A stretch of DNA of 35,365 nucleotides from an uncultured bacterium (GCA_903838995.1 CAIMAP010000037.1:1-35365); one strand, 5' to 3'. Positions 25,125-33,575 are shown, numbered from the stretch's first letter. Notes: generated from the sequence alone by a model not told the origin. A program made the numbers and translations.

Positions 25125-26093
25125 TTATTTTTTTGATTTTATCATTATTTCCAGCACCTCTTCTATTGGCGTATAGTTAAAAGATAGGGCTTGTATTAAT
25201 TTTTGATTGTTAAATATATGATTTTTTTGACTTGCGCGTAAAGTAAATTTGCTCAATAAGGTGCTTTTGTGGCATAAAAAAGAGTAGAGCTGTAAGGCCC
25301 TAATGATTGCATTACTCCAACTATTGCTTAAGCGAATAGCCATTGGCTTTGTATTTTTAATTTTAGCAATCAATGCGAAAAAGTCTTGATAACTTTTGTT
25401 TGCTGCAGAAACGATAAATCTTTCTGCAACTATAGTCGAATCCATTAATTGAATCATTGCTCGACATAAATCTTCCACATAAACCAAAGCAATAGTGCCT
25501 TCGGGATAAAAATAAGCTTTGGCATGCACTATGTTTAAAAGCGACATGGCGCCTGCTTGCTTTTCGTCGTAACCTAAAATTACGGAGGGGTTAACAATTA
25601 CTGCGTCGAGCCCTTCTGTTATGCCGCGCCATACTTCTCTTTCTGCTTCAAATTTACTGACCGAATAGTCTGAAATTGTAGCATCATAAACCCATTGACA
25701 AGTTTCGTCGATAGGCATTCCGGGTTTAGCTTCTCCAATTGCAGCAATAGAACTGACATATACTAATTTTTGGATGCCTAAAAATAAAGCAGCATTGATA
25801 ATATGTGCAGTACCCTGCACATTGGTTCGCCAAATTTCTTTTTTATCTTTTGGATCAAAGGAAACCTTTGCAGCGCAATGGTAAACATGCGAACAGCCTT
25901 TCATGGCCTGCTCTATTGCATCATAATCTTGCAAATCGGCTGCTACCCATTCTATTTGGTGAGCATAAGGAACTAAAGAAATTGGCACTTTAGCATTCGG
26001 TCGAATGATTGCGCGAATGGGCTTTTGCTGCTGCACCAAAGCTTGTAGCAAATGTCCTCCAACTAAACCGGTTCCTCCTGTAACTAAAATCAT
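25125..26093 (-). CDS. Extended SDR NAD(P)-dependent epimerase/dehydratase family protein
   Basis: 322 residues. The glycine-rich cofactor motif GGTGLVGGHLL (6-16), VYHCAAKVSF, and the catalytic YSVSK (Tyr143, Lys147) with SS at 114-115 define an extended short-chain dehydrogenase. Overall it resembles the dihydroflavonol reductase/hopanoid-associated sugar epimerase branch, but substrate cannot be assigned. It is the first gene of the run with crcB and tryptophan dioxygenase (gap one base). Upstream, CATATTTG on the minus strand (one mismatch from TAnnTTTG) may be its -7 element. Cytosolic. Confidence 0.88.
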   Translation of the reverse strand: MILVTGGTGLVGGHLLQALVQQQKPIRAIIRPNAKVPISLVPYAHQIEWVAADLQDYDAIEQAMKGCSHVYHCAAKVSFDPKDKKEIWRTNVQGTAHIINAALFLGIQKLVYVSSIAAIGEAKPGMPIDETCQWVYDATISDYSVSKFEAEREVWRGITEGLDAVIVNPSVILGYDEKQAGAMSLLNIVHAKAYFYPEGTIALVYVEDLCRAMIQLMDSTIVAERFIVSAANKSYQDFFALIAKIKNTKPMAIRLSNSWSNAIIRALQLYSFLCHKSTLLSKFTLRASQKNHIFNNQKLIQALSFNYTPIEEVLEIMIKSKK

Positions 26094-26181
26094 AATTTAT
26101 TTTACAAATATGTGTAAAATAAGGCAGATAATTTATGAGAATTGATATAGGAATGTGTCAAACATTTCTTTATTTTCGCTT

Positions 26182-27357
26182 ATGCTACAAGATTTCTTAA
26201 GTCCGATAAATCCATCTAGGTTTGAACCTGAAAACGGTTATTATACCTCGCAATTGGGTGCTAAAATAATTTGTCATCAAAACAGCTTTCCAGATTTAGC
26301 AGATGCGCAATTGGCTATTATTGGTGTACTTGAAGACAGAAAAGCGATTCAGAACGAAGGCTGCGCAAATGGAGTGGAGCAAATTCGCGCATTTTTATAT
26401 CAATTAAATGAAGGCGATTTCCAAAGTAAAATTGTTGACTTAGGAAATATTTTACCAGGCGAAAGTTTAAGAGATACGCATTATGCATTAAAAGTAGTTA
26501 CAGAATCTTTATTAAAAAAATCTATTATCCCAATCATTATTGGTGGTGGACACGACTTATGTTATGCGCAATATTGGGCATACGAAAATCTAGATAAAAA
26601 AGTAGACCTACTTTCTTTCGATGCTCATTTTGATTTAGATGCTAGCGTAGATGAACATCAAATTCCAAATTCGCAATCTTATTTGAATAGCATAATTTTA
26701 CATGAGCCGAATTTCTTATTTAATTTTAGCAATATCGGTTATCAAACTTATTATGTAAATCAAGAGAGCATTCAACTAATGGATAAAATGTATTTCGACA
26801 TTCATCGATTAGGTGAATTCAGAAATAAAATTCAAGAATCAGAACCTATTATTCGAAATGCAGACTTGATAAGTGTAGACATTTCTGCCGTTAAAATGGC
26901 AGATGCACCTGGCAATGCAAATGCACACCCTAATGGTTTTTACGGAGAAGAAATGTGCCAGATGATGCGCTATGCGGGCATGAGCGACAAATGTTCTTCT
27001 ATTGGTTTTTACGAATTCAATCCAAAATACGACCATCGTAATCAAACAGCAGAATTAATTGCGCAAATGATTTGGTGCTTTATAGAAGGATTTTACGCTA
27101 GAAAAGACGATTTCCCAAGTAGCAGTAAAAATGATTATATAAAATATCGTGCAACATTTAAAGATGTTCAACATGAAGTCATTTTTTTAAAAAGCAAAAA
27201 AACAGATCGATGGTGGATGCAAATACCTTATCCAAATTTAATTTCTAAAAATGAAAGGTATTTAATGGTGCCTTGTTCTTACGAAGATTATGTGCAAGCC
27301 ACAAATGGAGAAGTACCAAATAGGTGGTGGAAAAATTATCAAAAACTAATTGTATAA
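26182..27357 (+). CDS. Formimidoylglutamase/arginase-family (ureohydrolase) protein
   Basis: The track starts at a GTG (26155); the ATG at 26182 (MLQDFLSPINPSRF) fits the Bacteroidota homologues better, giving 391 residues. The arginase fold shows GGGHDLCYAQ (His124) and DAHFDLD (Asp147, His149, Asp151), four of the usual manganese ligands. The later SxDxD motif reads SVDISAVKMADAPG, keeping Asp233 but with Ser235 where the second Asp normally sits. The usual reaction for this annotation is N-formimidoyl-L-glutamate to glutamate plus formamide in histidine breakdown; hut genes are absent here, so substrate is uncertain. The TlpA-like lipoprotein follows after three bases. A TATTTTCG motif ends three bases before the ATG. 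Confidence 0.82.
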   Translation: MLQDFLSPINPSRFEPENGYYTSQLGAKIICHQNSFPDLADAQLAIIGVLEDRKAIQNEGCANGVEQIRAFLYQLNEGDFQSKIVDLGNILPGESLRDTHYALKVVTESLLKKSIIPIIIGGGHDLCYAQYWAYENLDKKVDLLSFDAHFDLDASVDEHQIPNSQSYLNSIILHEPNFLFNFSNIGYQTYYVNQESIQLMDKMYFDIHRLGEFRNKIQESEPIIRNADLISVDISAVKMADAPGNANAHPNGFYGEEMCQMMRYAGMSDKCSSIGFYEFNPKYDHRNQTAELIAQMIWCFIEGFYARKDDFPSSSKNDYIKYRATFKDVQHEVIFLKSKKTDRWWMQIPYPNLISKNERYLMVPCSYEDYVQATNGEVPNRWWKNYQKLIV

Positions 27358-27360
27358 ATT

Positions 27361-28467
27361 ATGAATAGAATATTAATTATTTGTTGTATCATTTCTTTGA
27401 GCGCTTGTTCAAAATTTGGTCAAAAAAGCACTTACACCATTGATGGAAATTTGAGTGCTAAAGATTCTAGTGTAATCTACTTGAAAAGCTACCAAACAGC
27501 CGAACCTACCCTAGATTCCACTTTTATTGTAAATGGAAAATTTAAATTCGAAGGCAAACTAAGCGCAGCAGCTCAGTTTTTTTTGTATACGAAAAAGAAC
27601 GAAGAAACAAACCAAAGATTGAGCTTTGTTTTAGAAAATGAAAATTATACTATTAATGGATCTGAAGATAGTATTGCTCAGGCAACAGTTGTTGGAGGAA
27701 AAGAGCAAGCGTATTATGCTACATTAAAAACAGCCTTAAAGCCAATAGAAAAAGAATTTAAAGCATTGCAAAAGGCCTATTACCAAGCAGCCGATCAAAA
27801 AGATACCGCTTCTATGACGGCTATTGATGCCAAATGGGAATTACAGGGTAAAATTTTTGACAGTTTAAATAATGCTTTTATTAAAAATAATCCAGCTGCC
27901 TTTGCCAGTTTATTGGCTATAGATGAACTCGCTGGAGGTGTAATAGATCCAACTATTATAGGCCCTTTAGTGGAAAGCGTAAATCCTAAATTATTGGAGA
28001 GCCCATTAGGTAAAACATTAAGCGATAAACTTTTAAAAGCAAAAAAAACAGCGGTAGGTCAACCATTCATTGATTTTAATTCGAAGGATATTAATAAACA
28101 AGATTTTCAACTTTCAAAAGTAAAAAGTAAATATATATTATTAGACTTTTGGGCTTCGTGGTGTGGCCCATGTAGAGCCGAAAATCCATTTGTGGTAAAA
28201 GCATATGAAATGTATCATCCAAAAGGATTAACCATTGTGAGTGTTTCTTTAGATGATAATGAAACGGATTGGAAAACAGCAGTAGCTAAAGATCATTTAA
28301 ATTGGATTCATGTTTCTTCTTTAAAAGGATTTGATGAGCCAGCAGCAAAATTATATGGAATAAGTGCTATTCCACAAAATTTATTAATAGATAGTGCAGG
28401 AACCATTGTAGCTAAAGACTTACGAGGAGATGCATTAGCAATCGCATTAGCAAATTGTTTAAAATAA
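27361..28467 (+). CDS. TlpA-like thioredoxin lipoprotein with DUF4369-type N-domain
   Basis: 368 residues. Lipobox ISLSAC (Cys16) after a short hydrophobic segment predicts membrane anchoring on the periplasmic side. Residues 20-120 look like the beta-rich DUF4369 domain (YTIDGNLSAKDSSVIYLKSY, KFKFEGKLSAAAQFFLYTK), followed by a helical linker and a thioredoxin domain with WASWCGPCRAENPF (Cys268, Cys271) and AIPQNLLIDSAG including the cis-Pro. Such Bacteroidota proteins reduce disulfides in the periplasm; partners are unknown. It is encoded between the formimidoylglutamase-family gene and an Xaa-Pro aminopeptidase, with 3- and 7-base gaps. Confidence 0.9.
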   Translation: MNRILIICCIISLSACSKFGQKSTYTIDGNLSAKDSSVIYLKSYQTAEPTLDSTFIVNGKFKFEGKLSAAAQFFLYTKKNEETNQRLSFVLENENYTINGSEDSIAQATVVGGKEQAYYATLKTALKPIEKEFKALQKAYYQAADQKDTASMTAIDAKWELQGKIFDSLNNAFIKNNPAAFASLLAIDELAGGVIDPTIIGPLVESVNPKLLESPLGKTLSDKLLKAKKTAVGQPFIDFNSKDINKQDFQLSKVKSKYILLDFWASWCGPCRAENPFVVKAYEMYHPKGLTIVSVSLDDNETDWKTAVAKDHLNWIHVSSLKGFDEPAAKLYGISAIPQNLLIDSAGTIVAKDLRGDALAIALANCLK

Positions 28468-28474
28468 AAATATT

Positions 28475-29764
28475 ATGAAATACACTTCTATAGATGCAGC
28501 ACTTTTTTTTGAGAATAGAAAAAGATTTAATGAAAAATTGAAACCTAGTTCCATGGTTATTATTCATTCTAATGATGAGTTTCCAAGAAGTGGCGATCAG
28601 GCTTTTCCATTTCATCAAAATCCAGATATGTTTTGGCTTTCTGGAATAGATCAAGAAGAAAGCATTTTAATTTTATTTCCTGATTGTCCAATACCAGCAT
28701 ATAAAGAAGTATTGTTTTTGAAAAAAACCAACGAACATATTGCGGTTTGGGAAGGACATAAATATACCAAAGAAGAAGCAACTGCCGCTTCAGGAATACA
28801 TACTGTATGCTGGTTAGAAGAGTTTAAAACAATGTTGCCTATGTTAATGCACCATTGCGAAAATGTTTACCTCAATACCAACGAGAACGATCGCTATGTG
28901 CATACTAATCAATATAGAGACTTGCGTTTTGCAAAAGAATTAAAAGAGCAATATCCTTTACACCATTATCAAAGAGCTGCCACCATTTTCAGATCTTTAA
29001 GAGCCGTTAAATCTGGTTACGAAGTAGAGTTATTACAAATGGCTTGCGATATTACCGAAAAAGCTTTTCGTAGGGTTTTAAAATTTGTAAAGCCAGGGGT
29101 GACAGAATATGAGATTGAAGCAGAAATTATTCATGAATTTATTAAGAATAGGGCAAGCGGTCATGCATACAATCCAATTATTGCATCGGGCAAAAATGCA
29201 TGTGTTCTTCATTATAACGATAACAATCAAATTTGTAAAAATGGGGAGGTAATCTTGTTTGATTTTGGTGCAGAGTATGCTAATTACAATGCGGATTTAT
29301 CAAGGTCAATTCCTGTTAATGGTAAATTTACTACCAGACAAAAAGCAGTATATAATGCCGTTTTAAAGGTAATGACAGAAGCTAAGAAGATGTTAGTGGA
29401 AGGCACTATCTTAGATGAATACCACAAAGAAGTGGGATTAATTATGCAATCAGAATTAATCGAATTAGGATTACTCGACAAGCATGCCGTTGCCAAACAA
29501 GATCCGAATATGCCATTATACAAAAAATATTTTATGCATGGCACTTCTCATTTTCTTGGTTTAGATGTGCACGATATTGGTAATCGTTACGAAAAAATGA
29601 AAGCGGGAATGATTTTTACTTGCGAACCGGGTATCTATATTCCAGAAGAAGGATTGGGCATTCGATTAGAAAACGATATCTTAATTACCACCAAGGGGAA
29701 TATTGATTTAATGCAGAACATTCCAATCACTGCAGAAGAAATTGAAAGTTTAATGAACGAATAA
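28475..29764 (+). CDS. pepP: Xaa-Pro aminopeptidase (M24B)
   Basis: 429 residues. An N-terminal creatinase-like domain (KYTSIDAALFFENRKRFNEKL, then FPFHQNPDMFWLSGIDQEES) is followed by the pita-bread metallopeptidase domain. The metal-binding set is visible: LFDFGAEYANYNADLSRSIP (two Asp), HGTSHFLGLDVHD (His), FTCEPGIYIP (Glu) and IRLENDILIT (Glu). It removes N-terminal residues preceding proline. No signal peptide, so cytosolic. Gap to the TlpA-like gene is seven bases; it ends in TAAATTA against the SirB1 gene. Confidence 0.95.
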   Translation: MKYTSIDAALFFENRKRFNEKLKPSSMVIIHSNDEFPRSGDQAFPFHQNPDMFWLSGIDQEESILILFPDCPIPAYKEVLFLKKTNEHIAVWEGHKYTKEEATAASGIHTVCWLEEFKTMLPMLMHHCENVYLNTNENDRYVHTNQYRDLRFAKELKEQYPLHHYQRAATIFRSLRAVKSGYEVELLQMACDITEKAFRRVLKFVKPGVTEYEIEAEIIHEFIKNRASGHAYNPIIASGKNACVLHYNDNNQICKNGEVILFDFGAEYANYNADLSRSIPVNGKFTTRQKAVYNAVLKVMTEAKKMLVEGTILDEYHKEVGLIMQSELIELGLLDKHAVAKQDPNMPLYKKYFMHGTSHFLGLDVHDIGNRYEKMKAGMIFTCEPGIYIPEEGLGIRLENDILITTKGNIDLMQNIPITAEEIESLMNE

Positions 29765-29765
29765 A

Positions 29766-30659
29766 TTAATTTTTATCCGGCTCAATTTCAAGCAACATAG
29801 TTAACAGCGAAGTAATTTCTTCTGCTTTAGCTAGGTTGCTTTGTTTTTCGTAAGCACTTATTAAATTTCGCAATACTCTTTTAATAATTTGAATATTACT
29901 ACAGGGATTATAAAAACTCAAATCTGGCAGAATGTTTAACTGTTTTAAAAAATGATCTACATCTTTTCGATTAAACACCGAGCCCTTGTTAAATGCATTG
30001 ATATAAAATAATATGCCGTTTGCTTCGCCACTAGAAATATGCGGATATTCTTGGCCTTCATCTAAATAAGCTAATACAAAATGTTGTGGCAAGTTGATTC
30101 CATAAATTGGAATATCGAGCCGTTGTGCTACTACAGCATATATGATGGCTAATGAAATTTGATTGCCGCGACGAGATTCGAGTACATTATTTATAAAAGA
30201 ATTTTGTGGATCATGAAAATTACTGGTATTTCCTGTAAAACCATGTACTGCATAAAATACATGATTTAGAATTTTTACTTTCTCTAAAGGACTCGCATCG
30301 TACCGTAGTTCAATCCATGCATCTCTTTTTATTGCATCTATTTGATTGATTATTTTTTGCTCGTCTAAATCGGGATACTGCAAGCGCGCAACAGAAATAA
30401 AGCCGTTAAGCAAATCAAACGAGCCCGAGATTGCCCATAGTTTGAGCGCTTCCTTAACCGCTATAAATTGTATTTGATGAATTAAATTTTCAATTCTTTC
30501 TTGTAAAAAACTGTCTAATGATTGCTCCCATTGCGTTTCGAGCGTTGGAATAATAGCTGGGCCTAAACTCAAAACCTTTGCAGATACTTGTTCAAAGACC
30601 ATTTGATCAGGATCATCTAATAAGGAAACTAAGGCCGCTATTTCTTTGGAGTTATGCAT
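29766..30659 (-). CDS. SirB1/transglutaminase-like family protein
   Basis: 297 residues, no signal peptide. The central region, NFHDPQNSFINNVLESRRGNQISLAIIYAVVAQRLDIPIYGINLPQHFVLAY, is the signature of the SirB1-type transglutaminase-like family (protein SirB1 N-terminal, DUF-type). The position of the transglutaminase Cys is occupied by other residues (RRGNQIS), as is usual in this family, so a catalytic role is doubtful. The C-terminal part (KRVLRNLISAYEKQSNLAKAEEITSLLTMLLEIEP) looks like a TPR-like helical pair. Function unknown; the N-terminus may hold HEAT-like helices. It is divergent from the methyltransferase. Confidence 0.82.
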   Translation of the reverse strand: MHNSKEIAALVSLLDDPDQMVFEQVSAKVLSLGPAIIPTLETQWEQSLDSFLQERIENLIHQIQFIAVKEALKLWAISGSFDLLNGFISVARLQYPDLDEQKIINQIDAIKRDAWIELRYDASPLEKVKILNHVFYAVHGFTGNTSNFHDPQNSFINNVLESRRGNQISLAIIYAVVAQRLDIPIYGINLPQHFVLAYLDEGQEYPHISSGEANGILFYINAFNKGSVFNRKDVDHFLKQLNILPDLSFYNPCSNIQIIKRVLRNLISAYEKQSNLAKAEEITSLLTMLLEIEPDKN

Positions 30660-30700
30660 CTAACACTAAACTAAAGAAATTTAAATTAATATTCAAAATG

Positions 30701-30731
30701 TTTGTAAAAGGATTATAATAGCTTATTTTTA
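30701..30731 (+). promoter_or_regulatory. Methyltransferase promoter, probably leaderless
   Basis: TTTG (30701-30704), a 19-base spacer, then TATTTTTA (30724-30731), one mismatch from TAnnTTTG. The ATG at 30736 comes only four bases (TTCG) later, so the transcript should begin at or within a few bases of the start codon. Confidence 0.52.
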
Positions 30732-30735
30732 TTCG

Positions 30736-31518
30736 ATGAATATTTTTAAGCAGGCTTATTATTATTTAAAATATAGACTCCGTGCAAATACTTTACATGG
30801 AACACATTCTCCTTATGTGTATCAATTTTTAGAACAAATTTTATATCAAAATGTTTCTAGCGAAAATTTAACGAAAATTGAATTAAGAAGAGCTGATTTG
30901 CTAAAGGATCAAAGACAAATTGAAATTACCGATTTAGGTGCAGGATCTCGGCAAAACAATAATCGAATTAAATCAATACAGCGGATTGCTAAATCTGCAC
31001 TCAAACAACCAAAATTTGCAGCGCTATATTATAACATCATCAAATCCACGAAGCCAGCACATATCATAGAATTAGGCACTTCTTTAGGCATTACCAGTTC
31101 TTATATGGCAATGGCAACTTCTCAAAAAATATATACACTAGAAGGTTGCCCAAATACTTTAAACATTGCGAAAGAAACATTTGAAATATTACAGATAAAC
31201 AATGTAGAAACTGTTTCAGGAAACTTTGATGATACACTTCCTGCATTACTTGAAAAACTGAATCAGGTTGATTTTATTTATTTTGATGGTAACCATACTA
31301 AATCAGCAACGTTACATTACTTTAATCTTGCCATTACTAAAGCAAATGAAAATAGCTTGTTTATATTCGATGATATTTATTGGTCGGAAGAAATGATCGA
31401 AGCTTGGGAAATAATAAAAGCAGATCCGAGGGTAAGTATTACCATCGATTTATATTTCATTGGCTTAGTTTTTTTCAAAAAAGGTCAAGCCAAAGAAAAT
31501 TTTACGATTTTATTTTAA
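30736..31518 (+). CDS. Class I SAM-dependent methyltransferase
   Basis: 260 residues. SAM-binding motif I is HIIELGTSLGITSSYMAMA at about 108-126, an acidic residue follows in IYTLEGCP, and the DFIYFDGNHTKSATLHYFNLAI and FIFDDIYWSEEMIEAWE blocks resemble the O-methyltransferase (family 3) branch. The N-terminal 90 residues (LKYRLRANTLHGTHSPYVYQFLEQ) are characteristic of a Bacteroidota subgroup and may shape the substrate site. Substrate unknown. Cytosolic. It ends just before a hairpin terminator. Confidence 0.86.
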   Translation: MNIFKQAYYYLKYRLRANTLHGTHSPYVYQFLEQILYQNVSSENLTKIELRRADLLKDQRQIEITDLGAGSRQNNNRIKSIQRIAKSALKQPKFAALYYNIIKSTKPAHIIELGTSLGITSSYMAMATSQKIYTLEGCPNTLNIAKETFEILQINNVETVSGNFDDTLPALLEKLNQVDFIYFDGNHTKSATLHYFNLAITKANENSLFIFDDIYWSEEMIEAWEIIKADPRVSITIDLYFIGLVFFKKGQAKENFTILF

Positions 31519-31519
31519 C

Positions 31520-31555
31520 AAAAAAAAGCCCTTGTAAAATTACAAGGGCTTTTTT
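31520..31555. terminator. Bidirectional intrinsic terminator
   Basis: Eight A, then GCCCTTGTAA, a two-base centre (loop in practice four or more bases), TTACAAGGGC and six T. It lies between the convergent methyltransferase and DUF4920 genes. Its architecture matches the terminator at 6422-6455. Confidence 0.92.
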
Positions 31556-31567
31556 AAATAGCTTAAA

Positions 31568-32092
31568 TTATTTTGTTGCTTCTGCTGCAACAGGCACTAA
31601 CACGCCGTTTGCTTCAAATGTAATTTCGTTTTTAGGTTCTTTAATTGCATCCATTTCTGCTTTGGTAGCTCCACCATCTTCCGCATAATGCTTTTGATCT
31701 TCTACAGAAATTGTTGCGAACTTAGCTGTTCCTTGCATAATTACTTCTTTACCCGCCATCATTGCATTGTCGGTTGGAACAAAGAATGCATAATCTTTAA
31801 AAGTAACTTTCATTACTTCGCCATTTCCTAATTCCACATTCATCCAACATCCTTTCTTTTGACAAACTTCTACCACTTTCGCTTTTAATTTTGTATCGTA
31901 AGTTGGTGCATTACCCATTTCAGCAAGTAAAGTTTTGGCATCTATTGTACTGTCTGGCGTAATCATTCCACCGTATGAATCAAAATTACCCATTGCAGTT
32001 TCTACCCTAGTTGCATCATTACTTTTTTTAGTTTCAGATGAACAAGCTGCAAAGAAAATAGCGATTGCAGCTAATAATATTAATTTTTTCAT
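31568..32092 (-). CDS. DUF4920 lipoprotein
   Basis: 174 residues with a lipoprotein signal (LILLAAIAIFFAAC, Cys17) followed by SSETKKS. The body matches DUF4920: YDTKLKAKVVEVCQKKGCWMNVELGNGEVMKVTFKDYAFFVP. Two conserved cysteines in VCQKKGCWM suggest a metal or redox site (inference). Function is not known to me. Envelope location is inferred from the lipobox. It has its own probable -7 element and lies 71 bases downstream of radA, and ends at a shared terminator. Confidence 0.85.
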   Translation of the reverse strand: MKKLILLAAIAIFFAACSSETKKSNDATRVETAMGNFDSYGGMITPDSTIDAKTLLAEMGNAPTYDTKLKAKVVEVCQKKGCWMNVELGNGEVMKVTFKDYAFFVPTDNAMMAGKEVIMQGTAKFATISVEDQKHYAEDGGATKAEMDAIKEPKNEITFEANGVLVPVAAEATK

Positions 32093-32115
32093 GTGTATAT
32101 TTCTTTAATTTGAAA

Positions 32116-32123
32116 CAAAGTTA
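32116..32123 (-). promoter_or_regulatory. Probable -7 element for the DUF4920 gene
   Basis: TAACTTTG on the minus strand, an exact TAnnTTTG match, 23 bases before the ATG at 32092. No TTG is seen at the expected -33 distance. Confidence 0.38.
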
Positions 32124-32163
32124 AGCATATCTCTATTAAAAAACGGAATATTTTTATGCGATT

Positions 32164-33537
32164 TTAACCAAAAAGCTCTTTAAATAACTCATCTAACCTT
32201 CCAACTGCAATAATCTCTAAATTGAATTTCTTTTTATCTATTCCTTTTAGGGAAAATGCAGAAACAATTATTTTTTCAAAACCCAACCTTTCGGCTTCCG
32301 CAATTCTTTGTTCTACTCGGTTTACATTTCGGATTTCGCCCGATAAACCAACCTCTGCAGCAAAACAAATTTTAGAAGAAATTGGAATGTCTTCGTGAGA
32401 AGAAATGATGGCTGCGATAATTCCTAAATCAATAGCAGGATCTTCTACTTTAATTCCGCCTGTGATATTTAAAAAAACATCTTTGATGCCTAACCTAAAG
32501 CCACATCTTTTTTCTAAAACTGCCAGTAGCATATTCATTCTTTTGGCATCAAAACCGTTTGCCGATCTTTGTGGTGTGCCATAAGCGGCTGTGCTTACCA
32601 ATGCCTGAGATTCAATGAGCATGGGTCTCATGCCTTCTATCATTACGGAAATTGCAATGCCGCTTAAATCTTCGGCACGCTGAGAAATTAATATTTCAGA
32701 TGGATTATGCACTTCTCTTAATCCGGTACTTTGCATTTCATAAATACCTAATTCGGAAGTGGAACCGAATCTGTTTTTAACCGAACGTAACATGCGATAG
32801 GTATGGTGTTGATCGCCTTCGAATTGCAATACGGTGTCTACCATGTGCTCCAATATTTTCGGACCAGCAATGGCGCCATCTTTTGTGATATGACCCACTA
32901 AAAAAACAGGCGTCGATGTTTCTTTTGCAAATCGCAATAATTCTGCTGTACATTCTCGAATTTGCGAAACACTTCCTGGCGTTGATTCTATATGCGCAGA
33001 ATGTAAAGTTTGAATAGAATCAATGATGACAATATCTGGATTCAATTCTTCAATTTGTTTGAAAATATTTTGGGTAGATGTTTCAGTTAATACAAAACAA
33101 TTACTTGCTTCTCGTTCGGTAATTCTAGCCGCGCGCATTTTAATTTGATGTTCACTTTCTTCGCCAGAAACATATAATACTTTTGATTTTTTTAAACTAA
33201 TAGCCAATTGTAAAAGTAAAGTTGATTTACCTATACCAGGCTCGCCACCAATTAAGACCAAAGATCCCGGAACTATTCCTCCGCCCAGCACCCTATTTAA
33301 TTCAATATCGTGCGTGATGATTCTTTTGTCGTCGGCCTCCTCTATGGTATTTATTAATATGGGTTTATTACTTCGCGTGCTACTACCACTTTGTTTCCAT
33401 TCTATTTTAGCGGTATTTTTTTCTACAATTTCTTCGACAAATGTATTCCATTGATTACACGATGGACAATTACCTAGCCACTTTGCTGCTTGGTATCCAC
33501 AATTTTGACAGAAATAGGTTGTTTTCGACTTTGCCAT
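32164..33537 (-). CDS. radA: DNA repair/recombination protein RadA
   Basis: The track's start (33687) is replaced by the ATG at 33537, where the family begins: MAKSKTTYFCQNCGYQAAKWLGNCPSCNQWNTF, a CxxC...CxxC zinc finger. This gives 457 residues, the normal RadA length. The RecA-like ATPase has Walker A GGEPGIGKST at about 95-104, and the RadA-specific VKNRFGSTSELGIYEM follows. The C-terminal Lon-like domain (LEKRCGFRLGIKDVFLNITGGIKVEDPAIDLGI) completes it. RadA is a hexameric helicase aiding branch migration in recombination. Only 38 bases separate its start from the divergent beta-barrel gene, with TATATTTA on its strand. Confidence 0.96.
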   Translation of the reverse strand: MAKSKTTYFCQNCGYQAAKWLGNCPSCNQWNTFVEEIVEKNTAKIEWKQSGSSTRSNKPILINTIEEADDKRIITHDIELNRVLGGGIVPGSLVLIGGEPGIGKSTLLLQLAISLKKSKVLYVSGEESEHQIKMRAARITEREASNCFVLTETSTQNIFKQIEELNPDIVIIDSIQTLHSAHIESTPGSVSQIRECTAELLRFAKETSTPVFLVGHITKDGAIAGPKILEHMVDTVLQFEGDQHHTYRMLRSVKNRFGSTSELGIYEMQSTGLREVHNPSEILISQRAEDLSGIAISVMIEGMRPMLIESQALVSTAAYGTPQRSANGFDAKRMNMLLAVLEKRCGFRLGIKDVFLNITGGIKVEDPAIDLGIIAAIISSHEDIPISSKICFAAEVGLSGEIRNVNRVEQRIAEAERLGFEKIIVSAFSLKGIDKKKFNLEIIAVGRLDELFKELFG

Positions 33538-33575
33538 AATGGTTAAATATATTGAAAAAAAAATTACTTTTAGAA

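Noticed and set aside
25124-25200. Fluoride riboswitch before crcB
   Set aside because: crcB starts one base after the SDR gene stop, leaving no leader, and no riboswitch-like fold is visible in the coding sequence there.
26155-26181. GTG start for the formimidoylglutamase-family gene
   Set aside because: The nine extra residues (SNISLFSL) are not family-like, and an ATG at 26182 begins the expected LQDFL sequence. The choice is not certain.
29766-30659. SirB1-family protein as an active transglutaminase
   Set aside because: No Cys is present at the expected site. This is usual for the family, so it is neither a mutation nor evidence of activity.
31380-31688. ORF of 102 residues on the plus strand
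   Set aside because: It starts inside the methyltransferase, runs through a terminator hairpin and opposes the DUF4920 gene; it is a shadow.
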